Below, piece after piece: positions 1-6,557 of a stretch of 35,147 nt of DNA. Below the pieces are notes generated by a model. The model was not told the DNA's origin and searched no databases. It saw nothing but the letters and a program-made list of their open reading frames with translations. Source of the DNA: a virus; the IMG/VR virus record IMGVR_UViG_3300023174_004510, positions 1-35,147 of that record. The stretch is one strand, 5' to 3'. Each line of letters opens with the position of its first letter. Within the stretch, counting starts at the first letter, position 1. The position numbers and the translations under genes were made by a program.

Positions 1-40
1 CTTCTAACCGGCAAATTACGTTCGTATACTTATGTTTCAT
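1..40 (-). CDS. Possible partial ORF running off the left edge
   Basis: An ATG at 40 opens a reading frame (starting MKHKYTNVIC) that stays open to base 1. It lies just downstream of the ClpS-like gene, whose stop is at 60-62. An ATG overlapping that stop (ATGA at 63-60) gives only a five-codon frame, so 40 is the more likely start of the next gene. Only 13 codons are visible and no family can be assigned. The call rests on the strict head-to-tail gene packing of the region. Confidence 0.3.
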   Translation of the reverse strand, partial: MKHKYTNVICRLE

Positions 41-59
41 AACACTTAATATAAGATAT

Positions 60-329
60 TCATTTGGAATTAACAACCTTTATTTCAACGTTTAAGCCTT
101 GTTCTTTGAAATAAATAGCCATTTCATGTAAACGAGACTCTGTACCGGAAAGTATTTTGCAATGACCTCGTTCATGAGCTAGATTTGCAACTTGACCGGC
201 CTGCATTGACGGTATCATTAAAACGCTTTCCAATACATGACACACGAATTCATATGTGTTGTAGTCATCATTGATAAGGTGTAATTCGTATTTAGCTTTT
301 TTTGGCATCTCGACGCGTTTTAACTGCAT
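60..329 (-). CDS. clpS: ClpS-like adaptor for the ClpAP/ClpCP protease
   Basis: 89 aa covering nearly the whole ClpS core. ClpS family proteins bind N-terminal destabilising residues (N-degrons) and deliver those substrates to the ClpA or ClpC unfoldase. The signature NDDYNTYEFV is at residues 20-29; N20, D21 and D22 match the N-degron pocket residues of bacterial ClpS. H52 in LAHERGH matches the conserved pocket histidine. The N-terminal extension that engages ClpA is short. M1 overlaps the upstream gene by 38 nt; M8 (base 308) would overlap by 17 nt and is also plausible. No Shine-Dalgarno decides between them. Its location in phage DNA suggests that it redirects host proteolysis, which is inference. 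Confidence 0.85.
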   Translation of the reverse strand: MQLKRVEMPKKAKYELHLINDDYNTYEFVCHVLESVLMIPSMQAGQVANLAHERGHCKILSGTESRLHEMAIYFKEQGLNVEIKVVNSK

Positions 330-528
330 GTGCCTTGTTGATTCGCTCTCGTAGTTTCATTAACTCAGCGCATCGTTCATATTCTTCAGATGTCTGATAA
401 TATTCCACGAACTTGTCAATTAATTGCAATTTCTTTGAAGTGGTGAAGCCTTTAGGCCAAGGACTACGATGGGTCGTTAGCAGATAATAGGCTTCATCCA
501 TTGTTACTCCGAGATACTCGTTCATCAC
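292..528 (-). CDS. Small phage protein of unknown function
   Basis: 78 aa, not recognised. The sequence is mostly helix-compatible, with a central stretch (residues 32-65) rich in aromatic and charged residues and a strongly basic C-terminus (KTRRDAKKS). No membrane segment or cysteine motif is visible. Its start overlaps the stop of the upstream 80-aa gene by 4 nt (ATGA) and its 3' end overlaps the ClpS-like gene. Translational coupling in a three-gene unit (80 aa, 78 aa, ClpS) is therefore likely. Whether it works with ClpS is unknown. Confidence 0.7.
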   Translation of the reverse strand: MMNEYLGVTMDEAYYLLTTHRSPWPKGFTTSKKLQLIDKFVEYYQTSEEYERCAELMKLRERINKAHAVKTRRDAKKS

Positions 529-767
529 TTGTATTTCATGGCAATTAAATCAGACTCGGTGGTGGTGAGAATTGGATCGGTTAAGTTCATACGAGACACA
601 ACCTCTTGCGCTTTCTTACGAAGATCTTCCACTCCATAGTTGTTAGATACGTCAACCACTTTCACCAATTCTCCTTTAATGAAGTAAAGAAGTTGATTAC
701 CGCTACGGGTACCTTTAACGGCTAAACCAAATTCACCAAATTTTACGGCATGACTAATACGACTCAT
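525..767 (-). CDS. Small phage protein of unknown function
   Basis: 80 aa, family not recognised. The N-terminal half looks beta-rich (alternating hydrophobics around GLAVKGTRSGNQLLYFIKGE), then a short helix-like segment (VEDLRKKAQEVVSRM). No catalytic motif, cysteine pair or membrane segment is seen. The start at 767 follows a 70-base gap that may hold a promoter and has an A-rich leader (AAATTAAAAAGTT then ATG) without Shine-Dalgarno. It is probably the first gene of the unit ending in the ClpS-like gene. Confidence 0.7.
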   Translation of the reverse strand: MSRISHAVKFGEFGLAVKGTRSGNQLLYFIKGELVKVVDVSNNYGVEDLRKKAQEVVSRMNLTDPILTTTESDLIAMKYK

Positions 768-837
768 AACTTTTTAATTTTTATTTCTTCTTAATACTTA
801 AAGATAAGACCTTTTTCTCAAAGCACCAAGACTTTTT
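768..837 (-). promoter_or_regulatory. Candidate promoter in the largest intergenic gap of the left end
   Basis: The gap between the membrane coiled-coil gene and the 80-aa gene. On the minus strand TATCTTTA (806-799) differs by one base from the Bacteroidota -7 consensus TAnnTTTG. A TTG at 829-827 lies 20 bases further upstream, in the range known for the -33 element of that group. The position ahead of a three-gene unit fits a promoter. The gap is A/T-rich, so chance occurrence is a real possibility. No hairpin terminator is seen. Confidence 0.25.
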
Positions 838-1365
838 TTACTTTTTTTGTAAATCTTTTTCAAGTTTTTTTCGTAACTGCTGAATCCTGGAAAGTACTAG
901 GCTATTGTCTATTTGAGTCGTGGTGGTATGTACTCGATCGCGGGATGGCAACACCATCGCAGATACTTGAGGACCGGTATCATTGTCCATTACATAGGAT
1001 GGGGTGCGTCTTGATTCCACTTGAGATGTGGTGCGAATCGTTTTTGTATGAAGACTAGCAGCATCTCTTTCAATTTGTGTTAGGATATCTAACACTTCTC
1101 GCTCTTTGGCAAGTAAATTATTTGTGCATTCGCTCTGATTGTCTAGAACCATTTTGTTGAGTTCATTGACTCTAACTGATAGATCCTGTATCTCTGTTTT
1201 TTGGCGTTTCACTTTGGCTGTTAACTCGTCAGTGTCGTGAGTCAATGAAGAAACAATATTCGGGCCAACGGATATCAAAGTTATCGTGAATAAAAGCAAT
1301 AACAAAGCCAATATTCGTTGACCCGGAGTGAATTTACCTAGTATATCAGATATGTATTTAAACAT
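838..1365 (-). CDS. Single-pass membrane protein with coiled-coil domain
   Basis: 175 aa. A hydrophobic segment at about residues 17-35 (QRILALLLLLFTITLISVG) follows a short amphipathic N-terminus, so the protein is probably a signal-anchored inner-membrane protein. Residues 46-102 have heptad-like spacing of hydrophobics among charged residues, suggesting a coiled coil. A Ser/Thr-rich linker follows, then a second charged helix at the C-terminus (LRKKLEKDLQKK). The topology resembles an i-spanin or another membrane-tethered phage factor, but no o-spanin or holin neighbours it, so lysis function is not claimed. It lies 2 nt from the upstream Dps-like gene. Confidence 0.75.
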   Translation of the reverse strand: MFKYISDILGKFTPGQRILALLLLLFTITLISVGPNIVSSLTHDTDELTAKVKRQKTEIQDLSVRVNELNKMVLDNQSECTNNLLAKEREVLDILTQIERDAASLHTKTIRTTSQVESRRTPSYVMDNDTGPQVSAMVLPSRDRVHTTTTQIDNSLVLSRIQQLRKKLEKDLQKK

Positions 1366-1367
1366 TG

Positions 1368-1739
1368 TTAATCCAATGTTAAAAGATATTTCAATTTATT
1401 GAACTCTGCTAACACTTCGTCTCTAATATTAAGTAGATCCGTATCCATACTAGCATCGAATTGTTCTGTCAATCCAACTAACCAATTAATTGAAGATGAA
1501 ATGAATTGATTAAGATCCAATGCACTTGAATTCTTAAGCTCAATTGCTCCGCTATCACCAGAGAAGCCAACGCGACCATACTTTCCCATGTACACTTCTA
1601 CCATACGATCGATTAAATCATCTAAAGCATCATAAATACCACCGTAGGCTTGGTGACGTGAATACTTCTTTGTTTGCCAATGTAAAACGCGGAATTGGTT
1701 TTGCATTTGCATAAGAGCTACCATTAATTGTTCTTTCAT
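1368..1739 (-). CDS. Dps/ferritin-like phage protein
   Basis: 123 aa, shorter than Dps (about 160 aa). The first half reproduces the Dps ferroxidase spacing: H20-W21, H29, D44 and E48. Known Dps proteins have H, then H 12 later, D 15 after that and E 4 after that; here the spacing is 9, 15 and 4, so only the first loop is shorter. Residues 1-55 and 70-123 read as amphipathic helices. It may bind iron or protect DNA against peroxide. It could instead be a four-helix phage protein without ferroxidase activity. Its ATG overlaps the TGA of a 49-codon ORF (ATGA), and a GATATTTATTA motif lies 17 nt upstream. Confidence 0.65.
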   Translation of the reverse strand: MKEQLMVALMQMQNQFRVLHWQTKKYSRHQAYGGIYDALDDLIDRMVEVYMGKYGRVGFSGDSGAIELKNSSALDLNQFISSSINWLVGLTEQFDASMDTDLLNIRDEVLAEFNKLKYLLTLD

Positions 1740-1885
1740 CTTGTTGTTTTCTTTACTAATAAATATCCTTGTCCTTCTAACACCTGGCGTAATACCTCTT
1801 CGGGTATCTGAGGTTCTGCAGGTATAGCAATCATTTTATTTGGCTTTGGATCCTGTGGTTGTACTAAAGGCATTAATTTTATCAT
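1736..1885 (-). CDS. Small ORF (49 aa) with ATGA overlaps on both sides
   Basis: A 49-codon frame starting MIKLMPLVQP and ending LLVKKTTR. Its ATG (1885-1883) overlaps the TGA of the upstream 221-aa gene, and its TGA (1738-1736) overlaps the ATG of the Dps-like gene. Both are the ATGA arrangement used by genuine neighbours throughout this window, which strongly supports coding. The N-terminal half is proline-rich (PLVQPQDPKPNK, PAEPQIPEE), followed by a helix-like segment (VLRQVLEGQGYLLVKK). No family is recognised. It fills a gap that would otherwise be 142 bases without a gene. Confidence 0.75.
   Translation of the reverse strand: MIKLMPLVQPQDPKPNKMIAIPAEPQIPEEVLRQVLEGQGYLLVKKTTR
1757..1767 (-). 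promoter_or_regulatory. GATATTTATTA motif, copy 1
   Basis: Minus-strand GATATTTATTA ends 17 nt upstream of the Dps-like start codon and is followed by an A-rich leader. Near-identical motifs lie upstream of the starts at 4942 and 28518. It falls inside the last codons of the 49-aa ORF. It could be a -10-type promoter element or a translation or processing signal. Confidence 0.35.
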
Positions 1886-2547
1886 AGTATAATACGTTTT
1901 TCTAATCGGAAAGCTTGAGTCAATCCTAGATACTTGGCTTTGAAGTCCCCTTGGGCATCAGAATCTAGTTGCTCCCATTTTGCTCGCTGGTCCATTATGT
2001 GTTTAGCTAAATGTGGCCAATCAATAGTTAAAATTTTTCGCTCAACTAATTCATAGTGCTCGATCAATTGTGCATAGTCTCGAGCTAAAAAGTCCCATTC
2101 AAAATGCACTATCTCAGTTACACCGAATTCGTCGATCCAGTCAATGCAAAAGTCCGTTCCATATTTACGTCTTGTGTATAGAAACTTATTGAGTTCAGGT
2201 CGTTGTTTAGCTATTCGGGCTACTTGATCACGAGCAGCTCCAGCCAATTCATATCCAACACAAACATAGCTGTGATCAATGTATATGTTTGGATGTGCCA
2301 CTTCTTGCACAAACCATTTTTGAATACTAGCCTTCCAATGATCTCCGGCACCCGATTCTTTGGCTATCACATCTTTCTGTGTAAGTGCAATGCCATTAGC
2401 TCGATAATACTCTTGTTCGATAGGTAACAGTTCAAAGCCTTCCCTATCCCAGTTATCCAATGCACATTCAAATAACAATTCTTCATGTTCAATAGGAACG
2501 GTTAAGAATGCTTCTTTAGGTAATGAAATAGGCAATGCCTTCAACAT
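1882..2547 (-). CDS. Phage protein of unknown function (221 aa)
   Basis: 221 aa, not recognised. No membrane segment, nucleotide-binding loop or cysteine motif is seen. The sequence is rich in acidic and aromatic residues (for example EIVHFEWDFLARDY and IDWIDEFG), typical of a soluble globular protein. Cys and His residues are scattered rather than paired. The start at 2547 leaves a 3-nt gap from the upstream 130-aa gene, and the stop overlaps the 49-aa ORF by ATGA. It probably belongs to the same transcript as its neighbours. Confidence 0.75.
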   Translation of the reverse strand: MLKALPISLPKEAFLTVPIEHEELLFECALDNWDREGFELLPIEQEYYRANGIALTQKDVIAKESGAGDHWKASIQKWFVQEVAHPNIYIDHSYVCVGYELAGAARDQVARIAKQRPELNKFLYTRRKYGTDFCIDWIDEFGVTEIVHFEWDFLARDYAQLIEHYELVERKILTIDWPHLAKHIMDQRAKWEQLDSDAQGDFKAKYLGLTQAFRLEKRIIL

Positions 2548-2550
2548 GAT

Positions 2551-2943
2551 TTAGCTTCCTTTGTATGCTGAATCTTTTTCAGTGAATTTTCCTTCTGGAA
2601 AGCTTTCAAATGAATATCCGTCTTCGTCTTTAGTAACACGGCCGATGATAGCAGATGCGGTATCGCCTCCATCAAATGTATATACTATTTCAAAGATGGC
2701 TTGGCCTTTCTTTTCATTGACACGGCATTCAACAATAGCTTCTGTTACTACTATTGCAAATTCACCTAGGTCATGTACAGGAGCTTCAAATACATATTCT
2801 CCTTTACGTTCTTCAATATACTCAAATGAATAACGCACTCCTTTGCCAATGTTCATGGCAACGATATAAGCAGCGATGTCCTCAATTGGATGAATGTAAG
2901 TATTCTGCTCTTGTTCTACTAGATATTGGTATGGTGATATCAT
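2551..2943 (-). CDS. Phage protein of unknown function (130 aa)
   Basis: 130 aa, not recognised. After a short N-terminal helix (ISPYQYLVEQ) the sequence alternates hydrophobic and charged residues through residues 38-120, suggesting an all-beta domain. No signal peptide, membrane segment or metal motif is visible. It sits 1 nt downstream of the ParB/sulfiredoxin-like gene and 3 nt upstream of the 221-aa gene. Confidence 0.7.
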   Translation of the reverse strand: MISPYQYLVEQEQNTYIHPIEDIAAYIVAMNIGKGVRYSFEYIEERKGEYVFEAPVHDLGEFAIVVTEAIVECRVNEKKGQAIFEIVYTFDGGDTASAIIGRVTKDEDGYSFESFPEGKFTEKDSAYKGS

Positions 2944-2944
2944 A

Positions 2945-3835
2945 TTATTTCCGTGTGTTTATATTTGCAATTCGTTTCCAACGATTTAAATCAATTGATT
3001 CGCCTAATTTAAACGGTGATTTGTAATTTAAAGCTCCCGCTGCGGCCATTTGTTGCCAATTAGTTGCATCGTCGGTTTGTGGCATGAAATCTCGTTTAGG
3101 AGCTCCTGGTACTGGTACGGACGTTGATTGCATCGATTTAACATTGTCCCAGATATAATCTGCTATAGATTCTTTAGTATCAATGTTTTTATATTTTTTA
3201 AATTGTTCTATCACAGGATCGGTTATAGTTTCAATGACATACGATTTAAGTTCTTTCTCAGAAATAGTGATTAAATTTATCGATCCTTTAGCAGTCTGAG
3301 TAGGAACTTTACCTAAATCCGCTGCAATTGCAATTTGCGTTAGCTTCAAAAAGTCTATTGGATTTTTTATGTCCTTAGCTGTCATATCCGTTGAAGCTAT
3401 TTTAGCATCTTTATTCATGGCATATAATTGCGACCAACGATGATGCCCATCAATGATATATTTCTGTTCAGCCGTAACAATTCGTTTACCAGCAATTGCA
3501 ACTGTACCGCCCTTGAGACATGCAGCTGCTGATGCCGGATCTGTTAATGGAAATTTCAATGATTTGTCCAATGCAATCTCGTTCTGAGTTGGCTTTAGAT
3601 CTGTAACGGCAACCGCTGCATCATTCAACGCGATTTTTTCATCGGCCGAATTGCCATCATCTGTCCCAGCGGCTAACACTGCTTGTACTTTTGAATCTTC
3701 CGCAGCATCACCTAATTTTGCTACAAACTGTTCATATCCGGATGTTTTAAGAACTGATGAAAGCTTATCAGTTGTTTCATCTTCATTTAAACGTTGGCGA
3801 AATTCTTTTAGTAATTTATATGTAGTATACGACAT
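2945..3835 (-). CDS. ParB/sulfiredoxin-fold domain phage protein
   Basis: 296 aa. Residues 80-140 match the ParB/Srx fold: a leading strand (LKPTQNEIALDKSL), then the core KYIIDGHHRWSQLYAMN with DGHHR at 129-133, the position where family members carry the phosphate/nucleotide-contacting G-x-x-R loop. The family includes ParB NTPases, sulfiredoxin and phage DNA-modification proteins, so the reaction cannot be named from the fold. Residues 1-75 are helical and acidic; the C-terminal 100 residues look like a helical accessory domain. The start at 3835 has an A-rich leader without Shine-Dalgarno, after an 18-nt gap. Confidence 0.65.
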   Translation of the reverse strand: MSYTTYKLLKEFRQRLNEDETTDKLSSVLKTSGYEQFVAKLGDAAEDSKVQAVLAAGTDDGNSADEKIALNDAAVAVTDLKPTQNEIALDKSLKFPLTDPASAAACLKGGTVAIAGKRIVTAEQKYIIDGHHRWSQLYAMNKDAKIASTDMTAKDIKNPIDFLKLTQIAIAADLGKVPTQTAKGSINLITISEKELKSYVIETITDPVIEQFKKYKNIDTKESIADYIWDNVKSMQSTSVPVPGAPKRDFMPQTDDATNWQQMAAAGALNYKSPFKLGESIDLNRWKRIANINTRK

Positions 3836-3853
3836 AGATTTCTTTCTATCAAA

Positions 3854-4207
3854 TTACTTTGTCATGTTTTTAATTGCATCTGGACCGGACCACATTCGGC
3901 AACTCCAATAACGAGCTTTGGTACGAGGTCCTGGATTGTCACAATTGTGTCTTGCACGGAAACTTCTTCTACGAGCTGGATCTTTGGTTTTGATACTAAG
4001 GCCGGTGGTGTCACCAAAGGACACTTTTTTCACGTTCTTAGTTTTTGGATCCATTACATAGACATAGAACTTTTTGGATCCACCTCGATGCACTTTACCA
4101 ATTTGCACTTTCTTGCCTTGGTATTCTGCTTCTTGCACCAAAGGAGGAGTAGTGGATTCCACAATTTCAATTTGAAGTCGCTCGTTACGGTAAATTACCC
4201 GGCCCAT
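3854..4207 (-). CDS. Conserved basic phage protein (SFRARHNCD...ARYWSC motif)
   Basis: 117 aa, strongly basic. The C-terminal half has the block RRRSFRARHNCDNPGPRTK (residues 78-96) followed by ARYWSCRMW. I recognise this arrangement as a small domain recurrent in phage and giant-virus proteins of unknown function. The two cysteines and a histidine in this block could bind a metal, but spacing alone does not prove it. The N-terminal half is beta-like with a KKFYVYVMDP strand. It overlaps the upstream acidic-tail gene by 13 nt. A virion or DNA-associated role is possible given its basic charge, but unproven. Confidence 0.65.
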   Translation of the reverse strand: MGRVIYRNERLQIEIVESTTPPLVQEAEYQGKKVQIGKVHRGGSKKFYVYVMDPKTKNVKKVSFGDTTGLSIKTKDPARRRSFRARHNCDNPGPRTKARYWSCRMWSGPDAIKNMTK

Positions 4208-4551
4208 TCTTGATCCTCATCGTCATTGTCCCATTCTGGCCATTCGGCTTCCTCATCATCCCAATCATTGTCTTCATATTCGTAATGATCGTCATCATCT
4301 TCCATTTCCATATCAAAATCTTCATCTGGAATAAGAGCTAATTGATCAATTGTTTTATCTAAAGACATGCCAGGCTTAAATGTATCACCGGTATTAGTTA
4401 CTCGGTAACGCACAATAGGTCCTACAAATTCATCGTCATCTACAGATGTAACAATTCCTTTAGATCCAAAATGTTGACACTCTGGATTGATGTTATGAAT
4501 CATGTCTCCTACTTGAAACATGTATGGTTCTGAAATGTGATCGTTATGCAT
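4195..4551 (-). CDS. SH3/KOW-like phage protein with acidic tail
   Basis: 118 aa. Residues 11-72 read as a small beta-barrel: FQVGDMIHNINPECQHFGSKG, then IVTSVDDDEFVGPIVRYRVTNTG and a TIDQLALIP strand, a layout recurrent in small proteins of T4-like phages. From residue 75 to the end the protein is extremely acidic with interspersed Trp and Tyr (runs such as MEDDDDHYEYEDNDWDDEE). Such tails often mimic nucleic acid or bind basic partners; the next gene encodes a strongly basic protein, so a charge-paired complex is conceivable. No catalytic residues are evident. Confidence 0.7.
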   Translation of the reverse strand: MHNDHISEPYMFQVGDMIHNINPECQHFGSKGIVTSVDDDEFVGPIVRYRVTNTGDTFKPGMSLDKTIDQLALIPDEDFDMEMEDDDDHYEYEDNDWDDEEAEWPEWDNDDEDQEWAG

Positions 4552-4561
4552 ATTTTATCCT

Positions 4562-4942
4562 TTACGCGAATGGGTTACTGGCTTCTTCGCCTTCTTTACC
4601 TTCTTCGCCTTTTTCTTTGTCAGCTTCCTTTTCTGGTTCTTCGTCTTTCTCTTTAGCATCTTTTCCAGATCCTCCGGACTTACTATCCCCATCAGCCGAC
4701 TTGTCCATTGCTTTATTAACTTGATCAAGCGTGAATACATTCTTTCCTATCATTATTTGAGTGATTTCACGATAATCAAATGGTTCTGTTTCTCCGGTCA
4801 TTTGCATGCCGTAACCATACATATCATCATCTAAATCATCAACATCTACAATCTTAAGATATTCTCCATTAACAAATACCTTTAAAGGCATTTTGGTAAC
4901 AAAATACTGTTGCAGAAGTACATTTGTGAAATATTTGAACAT
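4562..4942 (-). CDS. Phage protein with E/K-rich disordered tail
   Basis: 126 aa. Residues 17-78 form a small folded region (MPLKVFVNGEYLKIVDVDDL, later QIMIGKNVFTLDQVNKAMD). From about residue 80 the sequence is low-complexity (Asp, Lys, Glu, Gly, Ser) and presumably disordered, ending SNPFA. It is the second of two adjacent genes with charged tails. The start at 4942 is preferred because it sits 13 nt after a GATATTTATTA motif with an A-rich leader; M17 (base 4894) is an alternative. Function unknown. Confidence 0.7.
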   Translation of the reverse strand: MFKYFTNVLLQQYFVTKMPLKVFVNGEYLKIVDVDDLDDDMYGYGMQMTGETEPFDYREITQIMIGKNVFTLDQVNKAMDKSADGDSKSGGSGKDAKEKDEEPEKEADKEKGEEGKEGEEASNPFA

Positions 4943-4955
4943 TTTGTTATCTTTT

Positions 4956-4966
4956 TAATAAATATC
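4956..4966 (-). promoter_or_regulatory. GATATTTATTA motif, copy 2
   Basis: Minus-strand GATATTTATTA ends 13 nt upstream of the start codon at 4942. Its first two bases are part of the TGA stop of the 48-aa ORF. It shares the 11-base motif and the following A-rich run with copy 1 near 1757. Confidence 0.35.
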
Positions 4967-5111
4967 AACTACGGCGATTCTTGGATTTTGTACGATGGGT
5001 CCTGTCACGTTTGGAATCAGGTTTAGGTTCTCGCACAACGGTTCGTTCGATTTTCACTTTGTTCGGTTGCCATTCGTCTTCATCGTACTGAAGATAATTG
5101 ATCTTAGCCAT
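4965..5111 (-). CDS. Small basic ORF (48 aa)
   Basis: A 48-codon frame from ATG at 5111 to TGA at 4967-4965, starting MAKINYLQYD and ending SKNRRS. The C-terminal half is very basic (RDRTHRTKSKNRRS), preceded by a short acidic stretch (YDEDEW). It fills nearly all of the 173-base interval between two larger genes, begins 4 nt after the upstream stop and ends directly at the motif preceding the next gene. Those placements support a real gene. The composition suggests a nucleic-acid-binding or RNA-polymerase-binding peptide, which is inference. Confidence 0.6.
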   Translation of the reverse strand: MAKINYLQYDEDEWQPNKVKIERTVVREPKPDSKRDRTHRTKSKNRRS

Positions 5112-5115
5112 ATTG

Positions 5116-5361
5116 TTAAAAGTTGCGTCTGATTTGTAATTTATCGATTCGATCTAGAAACTGCTCAATGGTAAGTGTTTCATTGCGATCTGTTTTAATT
5201 CGTACATCATTGATAACATGATTATCATGTTCCACTATATGCATCAATGCCTTAAGACCGGATCCGGCCCAAAACACTTTGAAAGACTGTTCACCTAATA
5301 GATTAGTTTCTTTGTAACAATCCTTTTCAGTGTCTCCAGGTAACATTATATAATATGTCAT
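5116..5361 (-). CDS. Small phage protein of unknown function (81 aa)
   Basis: 81 aa, starting MTYYIMLPGD. Mixed alpha/beta character: an N-terminal strand, a central helix (SGLKALMHIVEHDN), a strand (INDVRIKTD) and a C-terminal helix (TIEQFLDRIDKLQ). No catalytic motif. It overlaps the GT2 gene upstream by ATGA, so it is probably translationally coupled to it. It looks like the small conserved proteins of T4-like phages, but I cannot assign a function. Confidence 0.65.
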   Translation of the reverse strand: MTYYIMLPGDTEKDCYKETNLLGEQSFKVFWAGSGLKALMHIVEHDNHVINDVRIKTDRNETLTIEQFLDRIDKLQIRRNF

Positions 5362-6551
5362 AGTTTAATCAATTCGTGTTCATATGTTTTCAACGCACGA
5401 ATTTCAATATTAAATATGTCCAATTGGAACTCGCCAACCTCTCCGGAATCAGAGATGATATCGGATAGACTAGTTAGATATGTCATATTATCATATGTCC
5501 TGTTCAATTGCTCGGCATTCATGGTCACTATAATATCGTTTTGAGATAATTCGTTTAATGAACGGATTCGCCCCTGTAGATCGAACATAGTGTTCGGTTG
5601 TTCTTGCCGTATGTACTCTTCGACCATGCTATTCAATCCATCGGCTACATAAATATTATCACACCATGGTTCCAATGCTCGAAGCACTTGAGATGTACAA
5701 TTGATAACTCGAAATCCAATATTGTATTTATGAGGAATGATTGGTTTCATCATGTCATCATGTCGTACAAAGTGTCCCCATTTACGAATAAAGTTTCTAG
5801 ACGACCTGATGTTCTGAGCTTCCCATTCCGGGCTATTCTTTCCTGGTGTAGTCAATTCCGGATTGAATCTACTACCACGGCATGTCATATGATAAACACA
5901 TCCTTTCCATGTTTGAATGAACTCAACTCCGTTTAATTGAAATCGATTAAAGATATCAGAATCTTCTTTACTCTGAGGAGCATATAATGGATCATGCCCA
6001 CCAATCTCTTGAAAATCTGATTTCATGAATGCCCATGGCGCGAAGATCCCTTCTGTGATATCATTACCTTTTAACTTACCAGATGCATTGAACCATTTTA
6101 AAAATTCAACCTCATTGAATTGTTCAGGCTCGGTTCCCCAATCAGCTAATACCTTTTCGGGTCCATCAGGATGTAAAGGTGGCTCAATTCTAGTCAATGA
6201 TACTATCTTTTTAGGAGCAATATGTTTTTCAATTTCATCTAACGCGCCCGGACATAAATACATATCAGCATGATAAATCATACAAATGTCATGAGAGGCC
6301 ACTTCATTGACTAGCCGGTCATACAATATAGTATGGCCTAATCGAGTCGGTCCTTCATTGCGAATAGCTTTGAAGTTAGGGTCGGTTTGCATTGTTTCCT
6401 GGCACCATTCCCATGTACCATCTTTATCACTGAAATCATCTGCTACACAGATTTCTACAATATGATCTCCTTGATTACAACGAATCGAATCATAGGACCA
6501 TTTAAGATATTTTAAATTGTTACGACTTGGTTGGATTAAACTTATTTTCAT
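5358..6551 (-). CDS. GT2-type (GT-A fold) glycosyltransferase with C-terminal extension
   Basis: 397 aa. The N-terminal 240 residues are a GT-A fold: opening strand ISLIQPSRNNLKYLKWSYDS (3-22), nucleotide-binding acidic pair in CVADDFSD (35-42), and a DxD-equivalent YHADMYL at 93-99 in which the first Asp is His. GGHDPLYAPQSKEDSDIFNR follows as the typical acceptor-side ED motif. Residues 270-397 form a separate alpha/beta region of unknown role. It is the last transcribed gene of the sugar set, with an A-rich leader (TTTTAAAAAACA) after a 6-nt gap. The sugar donor cannot be predicted. Confidence 0.8.
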   Translation of the reverse strand: MKISLIQPSRNNLKYLKWSYDSIRCNQGDHIVEICVADDFSDKDGTWEWCQETMQTDPNFKAIRNEGPTRLGHTILYDRLVNEVASHDICMIYHADMYLCPGALDEIEKHIAPKKIVSLTRIEPPLHPDGPEKVLADWGTEPEQFNEVEFLKWFNASGKLKGNDITEGIFAPWAFMKSDFQEIGGHDPLYAPQSKEDSDIFNRFQLNGVEFIQTWKGCVYHMTCRGSRFNPELTTPGKNSPEWEAQNIRSSRNFIRKWGHFVRHDDMMKPIIPHKYNIGFRVINCTSQVLRALEPWCDNIYVADGLNSMVEEYIRQEQPNTMFDLQGRIRSLNELSQNDIIVTMNAEQLNRTYDNMTYLTSLSDIISDSGEVGEFQLDIFNIEIRALKTYEHELIKL

Positions 6552-6557
6552 TGTTTT

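Noticed and set aside
60-63. An ATG overlapping the ClpS stop as the start of the next gene
   Set aside because: It gives five codons before a TAA, so the ATG at 40 is preferred.
4555-4740. A Lys-rich 61-codon frame on the minus strand within the acidic-tail gene
   Set aside because: It is the out-of-frame reading of the low-complexity tail of the 126-aa gene, which explains its lysine repeats.
5598-5936. A 112-codon plus-strand frame inside the GT2 gene
   Set aside because: Antisense to a well-supported glycosyltransferase, no domain, no intergenic space for a promoter.
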